Part shown: positions 12,263-18,985 of the stretch, piece after piece | Numbering within the stretch: the stretch's first letter is position 1 | Layout of the letters: each line of letters begins with the position of its first letter | Assembly: GCA_945874115.1 (NCBI GenBank) | Contig: CAMCFD010000024.1 | Location: forward strand, 1 to 18,985 | Direction of reading: 5' to 3' | DNA from: Rickettsia typhi | Lineage (GTDB): Bacteria; Pseudomonadota; Alphaproteobacteria; Rickettsiales; UBA1997 | Length of the DNA stretch: 18,985 nucleotides | Made by a program: the position numbers and the translations under genes | Notes under the pieces: model-generated | What the model was told of the DNA's origin: nothing | The model's input: only the letters and a program-made list of their open reading frames with translations | Database searches by the model: none

Positions 12263-14797
12263 TCACGATGAGGATGAAGATGATCTCGAGAGAGCGGGAG
12301 AATTTATCATGCCTTGAACACTATGGTTGGAAGGTGTTGGCGAAGGCGAACTTTGACCTTCTTCATTTTCTTCCACCTCCTCACCTTCAACCTCTTCTTC
12401 AAATTCCGACGAATCATATTCAAGACTAAATTGGCTTAACCCACCTTCAAGGCCGGTTGAATTTTCAGTACTTTCCTCACTTTGCGAATCATTAAAATGT
12501 AATCGCCGCGCCAAAAAATCTTCATCTTCTCGCTCTTGCTCATAAAGTGACTCTTGGTCTTGTAAAAAATTTTTCAAAACTTCACTATGTTCCTGACTTT
12601 TGACCAAACCTTGCAAATAATTCAGATGATATGACCGAATTGCTTTCCCTAGTTGATCGGACTTTGTCTTGATTAAATGCTGAATTCCTTCTCCCATCTC
12701 GCCATTGTGGTCAACTACCACCAATTGCTGATCGCAATTGACGGCAATATTTCCGTGCGCCATTTCTATCATAAAATAAGCAACGAAGGGCCCGCAGTGC
12801 AAGTTATCTATCACGCAGTCGCCGTTGATAATTGAGCTAGTTTGTATTGTATTTCTAACATCAATAATTTTATTACCCACAAAACTACTTTTTATTATCT
12901 TAGAAATTTCCGGCGAAAGCGGATGCAGCGGCTCGTGACTTTGATTATCTACAGTTGGATCAAAATAAATAATTTCATAATTTCCGTTATCTTTTTTAGT
13001 TATATGAAGTGCCGTAAAATGATTATGGCCATGCATTAAAATTAACGCCTGATGTTTGTTGGCATCATCTTTAAATTCTGCAATAGACTGCGCAAGCGAA
13101 ACTTCAACTAAAGCAACCGCAGCATTAATATAACTTACATTTGCAGGCAAGTGTGATTCAAGAATGGCATTCATTTCATCATCGGCATAACAGGCGCCAT
13201 CATTTCTAATTCTGGCAATTTGTGAACGCATTTCACCGCTATCTTCAACATGGCCACTTGATTTACTCGCACTTCCTATTCTTGCATCACGGGTGCTTAA
13301 TATTCCGCCGGTTGGCGTGGTCATGCTTTGCGTATGTCCTTGATAGGATTGATTATATGGCACTACAAAATCACCAACATATCCAGCGGCGCGATCTTTT
13401 TTTATTGCAATTGCCCTTAAAAGCGAACCATGATGCTGAATTAAATGCTCGGTAATATCCCCTATTTTAACGCCCGCATCAGTAATTGATGCTTGCAGCT
13501 TTTTATATTTTGTCTCATCAAGACCGAAGATTTTTTTATATTGCGCTTTTTTTTCTGCACTCATCTGATCATAATCGCGGTCAAGTCTGGGCAAAACTAA
13601 AGGAAACGAACCTGACACATATTTGCCGTCAATCATAGAATTAAAAGTGACTTCTTCAATAACGCGGTTTGGTTCGGTGCCTTTTCTAACATCGGCATTC
13701 ACATCGATTAAATCATTGCTTTGCCGCAAATCATGATAATCTTTCATCGGTAAAGAAACTACAAACGCGTTAGCAAGAACGCGATTAACTGGTCTTTTTG
13801 ACGAATCGTAACCCAGAGGACGATGTTGATCTTTCGATCCAAGATCTGTGCCGCGCCCTCCACCACTTGCCCCACCCATTTGTCCCACACCATATTCAGA
13901 GGCAACCCACGGAAATTTTGTAGTTGCAACAACGGGATTATTGGCTAATTTTGTGGCTTGCGAGAGTTTTTCAATCGCTTTTGTATATGCCTTCCCCGAA
14001 TTAAAAAGCGCGGTATTGCTTTCTTGAGATTTTATTGCGCGAAAATATTCACGCACCGCTTGCCTTACTTCAACTTTTCTTGCATCATCATTCTCGATTT
14101 CAAAAAGACCGTCAGACAAGATTGGCTTTCCTGCAAATTTTCGCGTTACATAATCAAGGATTTCTTTTCGGCTTCTCATCCTACTTTTTTTAGTAACCGG
14201 ATCAACAAATGTCGATGTTAAATTTTTACCACGAAACAAATGCGTTTGTTTCGCTTCCAGCTCTTTACTATAGTTGATTTCTAAATCAGCCCTCTCCTTT
14301 ATTTTTCCCTCTAATTCTTTTTTGCGCGCTTGATATTCTTGCGCTTCCTTTGTTTTTCTTTCCGGATATTTTGCCTTACTTTTCGCGCTAGGCTTATTTC
14401 TAGCTCCCTCATAACCCGATTTAAACTCTTCCAGCTTTTTTGTTGCCGCAATTTTTTGTGCATCAGGTATTATTACCGCTAATTGACTATATTGATGTGC
14501 ATCACCATTAAAATCAATTTCACCTATTCCTTGTTCATTCAAAATATCTTCAAGCAACTCACTATAATTACTCATCGCCGAGCCGGTTCTGTTAAGCTGA
14601 TAATGATTTTCATCACCCTCCACAATTGGCAAACCCCATTTTTGCATTTCTGCTGTTAAAGCAAACACTTCTTTATCACTTTCTAATTCTGATTCGATTT
14701 CATCTTCAGTCACATCTCCCGATTCAGTGCTTTTGCTACTTTCTTCCTCATCAGATTCATCTTGCGACCTATAACTATTTAATGGATTTCTCGACAT
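12263..14797 (-). CDS. Large protein with CE-clan (Ulp1/C48-like) cysteine protease domain; candidate secreted effector
   Basis: 844 residues, no signal peptide, no membrane segment. Regions: an acidic Ser/Glu-rich disordered N-terminus (1-45); a charged helical, probably coiled-coil stretch (about 110-190); a middle domain (about 290-440) of unknown function with a Gly-rich loop and KRPVNRVLANAFVVSLP; a protease-like domain (about 535-690); helices (700-760); and an acidic, Pro/Ser-rich tail ending in six Ser. In the protease domain His593 (HNHFTAL), Asp613 (IIYFDPT) and Cys668 (HCGPFVAYFM) are in the order and context of CE-clan enzymes, which cut ubiquitin/SUMO-type proteins or act as acetyltransferases. 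Gln652 may form the oxyanion hole, though it is farther from the Cys than usual. Glu-block 799-813 resembles a Dot/Icm-type signal. Exact activity and secretion are inference. Confidence 0.75.
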   Translation of the reverse strand: MSRNPLNSYRSQDESDEEESSKSTESGDVTEDEIESELESDKEVFALTAEMQKWGLPIVEGDENHYQLNRTGSAMSNYSELLEDILNEQGIGEIDFNGDAHQYSQLAVIIPDAQKIAATKKLEEFKSGYEGARNKPSAKSKAKYPERKTKEAQEYQARKKELEGKIKERADLEINYSKELEAKQTHLFRGKNLTSTFVDPVTKKSRMRSRKEILDYVTRKFAGKPILSDGLFEIENDDARKVEVRQAVREYFRAIKSQESNTALFNSGKAYTKAIEKLSQATKLANNPVVATTKFPWVASEYGVGQMGGASGGGRGTDLGSKDQHRPLGYDSSKRPVNRVLANAFVVSLPMKDYHDLRQSNDLIDVNADVRKGTEPNRVIEEVTFNSMIDGKYVSGSFPLVLPRLDRDYDQMSAEKKAQYKKIFGLDETKYKKLQASITDAGVKIGDITEHLIQHHGSLLRAIAIKKDRAAGYVGDFVVPYNQSYQGHTQSMTTPTGGILSTRDARIGSASKSSGHVEDSGEMRSQIARIRNDGACYADDEMNAILESHLPANVSYINAAVALVEVSLAQSIAEFKDDANKHQALILMHGHNHFTALHITKKDNGNYEIIYFDPTVDNQSHEPLHPLSPEISKIIKSSFVGNKIIDVRNTIQTSSIINGDCVIDNLHCGPFVAYFMIEMAHGNIAVNCDQQLVVVDHNGEMGEGIQHLIKTKSDQLGKAIRSYHLNYLQGLVKSQEHSEVLKNFLQDQESLYEQEREDEDFLARRLHFNDSQSEESTENSTGLEGGLSQFSLEYDSSEFEEEVEGEEVEENEEGQSSPSPTPSNHSVQGMINSPALSRSSSSSS

Positions 14798-14884
14798 TTT
14801 CTATTTTTAAAATAAATTATTAAACTACCACAAATTCTTTGTGCGAGCTTCTAGCAACAACAGAATTTGCCAATAAAAAAATAT

Positions 14885-14914
14885 ATTATATAATCATACA
14901 CAGTCTCTTTTCAA
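14885..14914 (-). promoter_or_regulatory. Promoter of the 844-aa protein gene
   Basis: On the reverse strand TTGAAA (14914-14909), 18 bases, TATAAT (14890-14885). The leader to the ATG at 14797 would be about 80 bases; no Shine-Dalgarno is seen before the ATG. Confidence 0.55.
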
Positions 14915-14949
14915 GAAAATAGATTAATTTTAAAAACTTGAAATTTTGA

Positions 14950-14955
14950 TACAAT
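14950..14955 (+). promoter_or_regulatory. -10 box ahead of the mpg remnant
   Basis: TACAAT ten bases before the ATG at 14966. No good -35. The implied leader is only a few bases. Confidence 0.3.
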
Positions 14956-14965
14956 AATTTTTTAA

Positions 14966-15398
14966 ATGCCAAAAAACTTAAAGCAAATCAGTCAAAATTT
15001 TTTTGAACAAGATTCAGTTGTGGTTGCCAAAAATCTTATCGGCAAAATTTTAACTTTTCATTCGCACCAAGGCACAATTCGCGGAATTATTAATGAAACC
15101 GAAGCTTACCACCAAAACGATAAAGCTTGCCACGCTTACGGCGGCAAGAAAACCCCGCGCAATTCAATAATGTTTTTATCAGCCGGTCATGTTTACATTT
15201 ACTTCACTTATGGCATGCATTATTGTTTCAACATCGTCACCGAAAAAGCCGAAATCGGTTGCGCGGTTCTGATTCGCTCGATAATTCCGCTTGAAGGTCT
15301 TGAGATATTACAAAAAAATCGCAGCATCCAAGAGAATCGGCATTTCGCAAGATAAAGATTTATTGTGGCGATTTGTTGGTGAATTTGACGAGATTTAA
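14966..15398 (+). pseudogene. mpg: 3-methyladenine DNA glycosylase (AAG family), internally deleted and frameshifted
   Basis: The first ~118 residues are a good AAG N-terminal half: NETEAYHQNDKACHAYGG with the catalytic Glu46, Tyr48 and His56 (human Glu125, Tyr127, His136), then TPRNSIMF, YIYFTYGMHYCFNI and PLEGLEILQKNR. The frame then ends at 15355 after 129 residues; the family has about 190 or more. In another frame, 15310-15398 encodes KRIGISQDKDLLWRF, which is the normal C-terminal AAG motif. What should lie between (the conserved GPGKLCQAL region and about 40-50 residues) is absent. So the gene has lost an internal piece and its frame; it removed alkylated bases from DNA when intact. 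Confidence 0.85.
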
Positions 15399-15500
15399 AG
15401 GTGGCGTCATAAATTATATATTACGTTTCTACACCTTTATTTTATTTACTTTAAAGCTTACATTTCATAACGAATTTACATTTATCATTACTGCTTATTA
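15399..15500. other. Non-coding stretch after mpg remnant
   Basis: AT-rich, no gene or clear signal seen. Confidence 0.4.
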
Positions 15501-15565
15501 GTCATCGTGATCCTTGTAGAACAAGGCGTGGCGATCCATTATTTTATTGAATTACCACGCGACTT
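15501..15565. repeat. Degenerate dispersed palindromic repeat
   Basis: GTCATCGTGA opens the element, followed by a small perfect hairpin (CCTTGT-AGA-ACAAGG, 15512-15526). GCGTGGCGATCCA (15526-15538) and TGAATTACCACGC (15548-15560) form imperfect 13-base inverted arms, ten of thirteen matching. The GCGTGGCAATCCA-type core flanked by GTCATTGCGA-type ends is a pattern I recognise from repeats scattered through rickettsial genomes; the relation is from memory. Confidence 0.5.
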
Positions 15566-15723
15566 ATAATATTTCTCGTTAATAATTAACCATTTATGTG
15601 TCATGATTTCGGTCTAAACTTATTTTGCCTAAAAGATTAATTATTAGTAGGAAATAGTATGCAACAAAACTCGAAAGTGAAAAATATAAAAACTGAAAAA
15701 ATTCTAAAAACCCCTCACAAAAT

Positions 15724-15751
15724 TTGCTTTTTTCAAAAATCCCGCTATAAT
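15724..15751 (+). promoter_or_regulatory. selO promoter, leaderless arrangement
   Basis: TTGCTT (15724-15729), 16 bases, TATAAT (15746-15751). The ATG at 15758 is six bases after the -10 box, so transcription should begin at or next to the start codon. Confidence 0.55.
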
Positions 15752-15757
15752 AAAATC

Positions 15758-17200
15758 ATGAAAAAACTAAACTTTACAAATCCATATTCAAATCTTCCGC
15801 CCGATTTCTACACCAAAATGGACGCTGAAAGATTCGCACAAAAACCCTTTTTAATCCACGCCAATATTGAAGCCGCAAAAAATCTCGACTTAACAAAAGA
15901 AGATTTTTCTGACGAAAATTTTGCGAAATATTTCTCAGGAAATAAAAACCTTGAAAACAGCGAACCCTTGGCAATGGCCTATTCCGGTCATCAATTCGGA
16001 GTTTTCGCCGGACGCCTTGGCGATGGTCGCGCGCTTCTTTTGGGTCAAGTCGAAAATGAAAAAAATGAACTCTGGGACGTCGTCCTTAAAGGCTCGGGCA
16101 AAACTCCCTATTCGCGATTTGGCGATGGTCGCGCTGTTTTACGCTCTTGCATTCGCGAATATTTATGCTCGCAAGCGCTTGTCGGCCTCGACATATCAAC
16201 AACCCAAGCACTTTGCATTATCGGCACCGACGAATTCGCGCTTCGCGAAAAGCTCGAACCCGCCGCGATCCTTACGCGACTAGCCAAATCACACATTCGC
16301 TTCGGACATTTCGAACATTTTTTCTATCTCGAACAATTCGAAAATCTCAAAATTTTGGCAGATTACGTCATCAAAAATCACTTCAGTGATATTTCGTTAA
16401 GTGACGAAAAATGCTACGAAAAAATGCTCGAAAAAGTTACGATGCTAACCGCGAAACTAATCGCAAAATGGCAAGCCGTGGGTTTTTGCCACGGCGTAAT
16501 GAACACCGACAACATGTCGATAATCGGCGACACCATTGACTTTGGGCCTTTTGGCTTTCTCGAAAAATTCGACCAAGATTTCGTCTGCAACCACTCTGAC
16601 ACGGCCGCGCGCTATTCCTACAACAAACAACCAACAATCGCGTTGTGGAATTTACACGCCCTAGCCTACGCGCTTAGCCCTTTAATCGATTTTGAAGATT
16701 CGAAAAAAATCCTCAAAAATTTCGAAATAATTTTGCAAAAAGAATATAAAAAACTCATTTCAAAAAAACTCGGATTACAAAATTCGATGCCAGAAAATGA
16801 CCAATTAATAAGCGAATTATTGCAAATTTTAGACGAAGAAAAACCCGATTATACTCTGTGTTTTCGATATTTGAGCGATGTTTTTGAAAATGAAGAAAAA
16901 TGGCTTTCTTTATTTGACAATCAACAAAAAGCAAAAAATTGGCTGAAAAATTACAAATTAAAAATCGAAAATACGCAAAATTTTCAAGCCGAAATGAAGC
17001 AAAATAATCCTAAATTTATTTTGCGCAATTGGGTCGCTGAACTCTGCATTCGCGAAGCGCAAGACAAGAAAAACTATAAAATGATTGATGATGTTTTGAA
17101 GATATTACAAAATCCATTCGGCGAACATTTAGAATTCGAACATTTCTCAAATCCCGCGCCAGAAGCGTTTCAAGATTTGTGCGTTTCGTGTTCGTCTTAA
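15758..17200 (+). CDS. selO: SelO-family protein adenylyltransferase (YdiU)
   Basis: 480 residues. SelO proteins are pseudokinases that transfer AMP to Ser/Thr/Tyr of partner proteins and are linked to redox stress. Seen here: SGHQFGVFAGRLGDGRA (76-92), GSGKTPYSRFGDGRAVLRS (112-130) with the nucleotide-binding Lys/Arg residues, HGVMNTDNMS (245-254) and DTIDFGPFGF (258-267) with the active-site Asp/Asn, and the C-terminal CVSCSS, where the Cys near the end replaces the selenocysteine of eukaryotic SelO. The frame stays open upstream to 15659, but the 33 extra residues overlap a good promoter and are Lys/Asn-rich noise; 15758 gives the family N-terminus. Convergent with the next gene. Confidence 0.93.
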   Translation: MKKLNFTNPYSNLPPDFYTKMDAERFAQKPFLIHANIEAAKNLDLTKEDFSDENFAKYFSGNKNLENSEPLAMAYSGHQFGVFAGRLGDGRALLLGQVENEKNELWDVVLKGSGKTPYSRFGDGRAVLRSCIREYLCSQALVGLDISTTQALCIIGTDEFALREKLEPAAILTRLAKSHIRFGHFEHFFYLEQFENLKILADYVIKNHFSDISLSDEKCYEKMLEKVTMLTAKLIAKWQAVGFCHGVMNTDNMSIIGDTIDFGPFGFLEKFDQDFVCNHSDTAARYSYNKQPTIALWNLHALAYALSPLIDFEDSKKILKNFEIILQKEYKKLISKKLGLQNSMPENDQLISELLQILDEEKPDYTLCFRYLSDVFENEEKWLSLFDNQQKAKNWLKNYKLKIENTQNFQAEMKQNNPKFILRNWVAELCIREAQDKKNYKMIDDVLKILQNPFGEHLEFEHFSNPAPEAFQDLCVSCSS

Positions 17201-17230
17201 TTTTTCATCGCCAAAACAAGCAAAAAAACC

Positions 17231-17557
17231 TCACGAAACTTTATCAATTTTCGCCGCTAAAATAAAATCCGCTTCGCAAAGCCCGTTAATTTTGTGAGTC
17301 TGAATCGAAATTTTGCAAAATCCCCAAGTAAACTCAATATTTGGATGATGATTTTCTTTCTCCGCAACCTCACCAATTTTATTAACGAAACTAAGAGTTT
17401 TGGCAAAATCTTTGAATTTGAATTCTTTAAGAATCCATTTTTTATCAACGCTAAATTGCCATTTATCAAGCTGACTCAAAAAATTACCAGCCTCAATTTC
17501 ACTTAGAGCCACAGTCGACCCAGAACAAGGGAGGCATTTTTTATCGAATAATTTCAT
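17231..17557 (-). CDS. Pterin-4a-carbinolamine dehydratase
   Basis: 108 residues, full length for the family. The core motif ENHHPNIEFTWG (69-80, catalytic His70/His71 and Pro72), then IQTHKINGL (His88) and ADFILAAKID is diagnostic. The enzyme dehydrates 4a-hydroxy-tetrahydrobiopterin, normally to recycle pterin for phenylalanine hydroxylase; no such hydroxylase gene is visible here, so its role may be another pterin or a moonlighting one. A CLPC motif near the N-terminus (8-11) is common in bacterial members. Convergent with selO (30-base gap), divergent from the next gene (61 bases). Confidence 0.93.
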   Translation of the reverse strand: MKLFDKKCLPCSGSTVALSEIEAGNFLSQLDKWQFSVDKKWILKEFKFKDFAKTLSFVNKIGEVAEKENHHPNIEFTWGFCKISIQTHKINGLCEADFILAAKIDKVS

Positions 17558-17570
17558 ATTTTTATAAAAT

Positions 17571-17600
17571 TTGACTTTTTAAACAATTTAAGTGTAGAAT
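17571..17600 (+). promoter_or_regulatory. Promoter of the MFS transporter gene
   Basis: TTGACT (17571-17576), 18 bases, TAGAAT (17595-17600), each matching the consensus at five of six positions. The leader to the ATG at 17619 would be about 12 bases, without Shine-Dalgarno. Confidence 0.55.
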
Positions 17601-17618
17601 TGACAAAAAACCAAGTCA

Positions 17619-18890
17619 ATGTTTAAAATTTTAACATCAAAAAAGTTCTTTTTCCTTTTTATCACTCAATTTTTTGGCGCACTCAACGATAATATTTTCA
17701 AAAACGCCTTAGTAATTTTCATCACTTATAAACTAGCGCACGAAAATCAAATTAACAGCCAGTTTTTCGTCACTCTAGCAGCATTTTTGTTCATCTTGCC
17801 ATTCTTTTTATTTTCAGCTTTGGCAGGTCAAATAGCCGACAAATTCGACAAAGCAAAAATTGCGCAAATCATAAAATTTGCCGAAATAATCTTGATGATT
17901 TTCGCATTTTACGGATTTTACACCAAAAATCTTTATTTTTTGCTGTTTATTTTATTTGCACTCGGCGCTCATTCGGCGTTTTTCGGGCCGATAAAATACG
18001 GAATTTTACCAAAAATAGTCAAGGAAAATGAATTAATCGCCGCAAACAGCCTAATTTCTTCTGCAACTTTCGCCGCAATCCTACTTGGCACAATCATCGG
18101 CGGAATTTTAATCATGACCCAAAATGGCATTTTCGCAATTTCAGCAACAGTCATTTCATCAGCAATTATCGGTTTTGTCACCTCATTTTTTATCCCGAAA
18201 CAAAAACCGAATCAACTTAAAATCAGCTTCAATATTTTTACGCAAAGCTTGAAAATTATGGCTCAAACCAGAAAAAACCCAAAAATTTTTCAATCTATTA
18301 TGGCAATTTCTTGGTTTTGGTTTATTGGCTCAATTTTTCTCTCACAAATCGCGAATTTCTCGAAAAATATTTTATTTGCAAATAACGAAATAACAACTTT
18401 AATGATCACGATTTTTTCCCTCGGAATCGCCCTTGGCTCATTGATTTGCAACAAATTATTAAAAGGAAAAATAAGCTCGTTTTACACACCATTTGCCGCA
18501 ATTTTAATGAGCATTTTCATCTTCGATTTATATTTCACAAGCACTAGTCAAAACTTTTCAAGCGGCGATTTAATTGGTTTTGGCGAATTTATAAAAACCC
18601 CAAATAATCTACGAATCTTGTTCGATTTGGCCATGATAGCGATTTGCGGCGGAATTTATGTCGTGCCACTTTATGCCATTATTCAAAATGAAAGCATCGA
18701 TGAAAACCGCGCCAGAACTATAGCGGCACTAAATATTTACGATTCACTTTTTATGATTCTTTCTACAATTTTTGCACTGATAATTTTAAGATTAGGATTT
18801 GGCACTTTAGAAATATTTCTAGCAACGTCAGTTTTAAATCTTATAATTTCTGGAACAATGCTAAAGCTTAGAAAACAGCAAAAACTTTAA
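17619..18890 (+). CDS. LplT-like MFS transporter (lysophospholipid flippase family)
   Basis: 423 residues with about 12 membrane segments. The opening FFGALNDNIFKNALVIF, the loop ADKFDKAKIAQ between segments 2 and 3, and FFGPIKYGILPKIV after segment 4 are typical of LplT and of the transporter half of LplT-acyltransferase fusions. LplT moves lysophospholipids from the outer to the inner leaflet of the inner membrane for re-acylation. In many alphaproteobacteria the transporter is fused to PlsC/AMP-ligase domains; here it stops after the membrane part and no acyltransferase follows within the last 95 bases. Substrate is inferred from family. Confidence 0.85.
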   Translation: MFKILTSKKFFFLFITQFFGALNDNIFKNALVIFITYKLAHENQINSQFFVTLAAFLFILPFFLFSALAGQIADKFDKAKIAQIIKFAEIILMIFAFYGFYTKNLYFLLFILFALGAHSAFFGPIKYGILPKIVKENELIAANSLISSATFAAILLGTIIGGILIMTQNGIFAISATVISSAIIGFVTSFFIPKQKPNQLKISFNIFTQSLKIMAQTRKNPKIFQSIMAISWFWFIGSIFLSQIANFSKNILFANNEITTLMITIFSLGIALGSLICNKLLKGKISSFYTPFAAILMSIFIFDLYFTSTSQNFSSGDLIGFGEFIKTPNNLRILFDLAMIAICGGIYVVPLYAIIQNESIDENRARTIAALNIYDSLFMILSTIFALIILRLGFGTLEIFLATSVLNLIISGTMLKLRKQQKL

Positions 18891-18928
18891 ATTTAGGTAA
18901 TTTAGAGCGAGAAATAAACTTGATTAAT

Positions 18929-18948
18929 AAGCCTGAAAAGGGCTTTTG
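18929..18948 (+). terminator. Weak terminator after the MFS gene
   Basis: AAGCC (18929-18933), a 7-base loop, GGCTT (18941-18945) and a short T-run. The stem is only five pairs, so efficiency is doubtful. Confidence 0.4.
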
Positions 18949-18985
18949 AGGGATTTTTGCCTAATTTGAGAAATAGATAAAAGGC

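Noticed and set aside
1..18985. tRNA, rRNA, insertion sequences, phage genes
   Set aside because: Looked for in the gaps; no cloverleaf-like sequence, transposase or integrase was seen.

Overview
The window is AT-rich and looks like a chromosomal piece from an alphaproteobacterium, most likely a host-associated one (Rickettsiales/Holosporales-like). The support is an NADP isocitrate dehydrogenase of the alphaproteobacterial/eukaryotic type, a proteobacterial Zur/Znu locus with perfect Zur boxes, a LplT-type transporter, a SelO pseudokinase, decaying genes (mpg, an outer-membrane barrel fragment), a degenerate palindromic repeat resembling the dispersed repeats of rickettsial genomes, and a large protein with a CE-clan (Ulp1-like) cysteine-protease signature of the kind used as a secreted effector. 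The placement is inference; there is no rRNA or marker gene here.

Layout. 1-99: end of an unidentified gene. 100-707: non-coding, with an AT-rich dyad and a probable promoter. 708-1626: a three-gene cassette (rhodanese, a 65-aa unknown, a DUF326-type four-helix Cys-rich copper protein), each with a strong Shine-Dalgarno. 1789-2484: KdpE-like response regulator, with its own promoter and terminator. 2485-3653: a possibly frameshifted small reverse gene, then three tandem, very hydrophilic Asn/Ser/Lys/Gln-rich peptides, the last carrying a DSFPASDPPS tail. 3706-5676 (reverse): a KdpD-like histidine kinase without the usual N-terminal KdpD sensor domain. No kdpFABC pump genes are present, so the pair probably serves another purpose; the block 0.7-5.7 kb reads as a stress-response island. 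5677-6518: mostly non-coding, with a 56-aa reverse membrane peptide gene and hairpins.

6519-10190 is a zinc-uptake locus: zur-znuC-znuB and then a pirin gene run in reverse, and znuA runs forward from a shared control region. One perfect 15-nt Zur dyad lies in the divergent control region; a second lies across the zur stop codon just ahead of znuC. When zinc is plentiful Zur should shut both directions and, through the second site, znuCB separately.

10318-11547 is icd. 11562-12149 is a start-less fragment of an outer-membrane beta-barrel, closed by a strong bidirectional terminator shared with the reverse 844-aa CE-clan protein (12263-14797). 14966-15398 is an alkyladenine glycosylase gene with an internal deletion and frameshift. 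15399-15757 holds the palindromic repeat. Then come selO (forward, probably leaderless), a pterin-4a-carbinolamine dehydratase (reverse) and a LplT-like MFS transporter (forward).

The most interesting items are the 844-aa candidate effector, the second Zur box inside the zur/znuC junction, and the hydrophilic peptide triplet between a convergent, non-canonical KdpE/KdpD pair.
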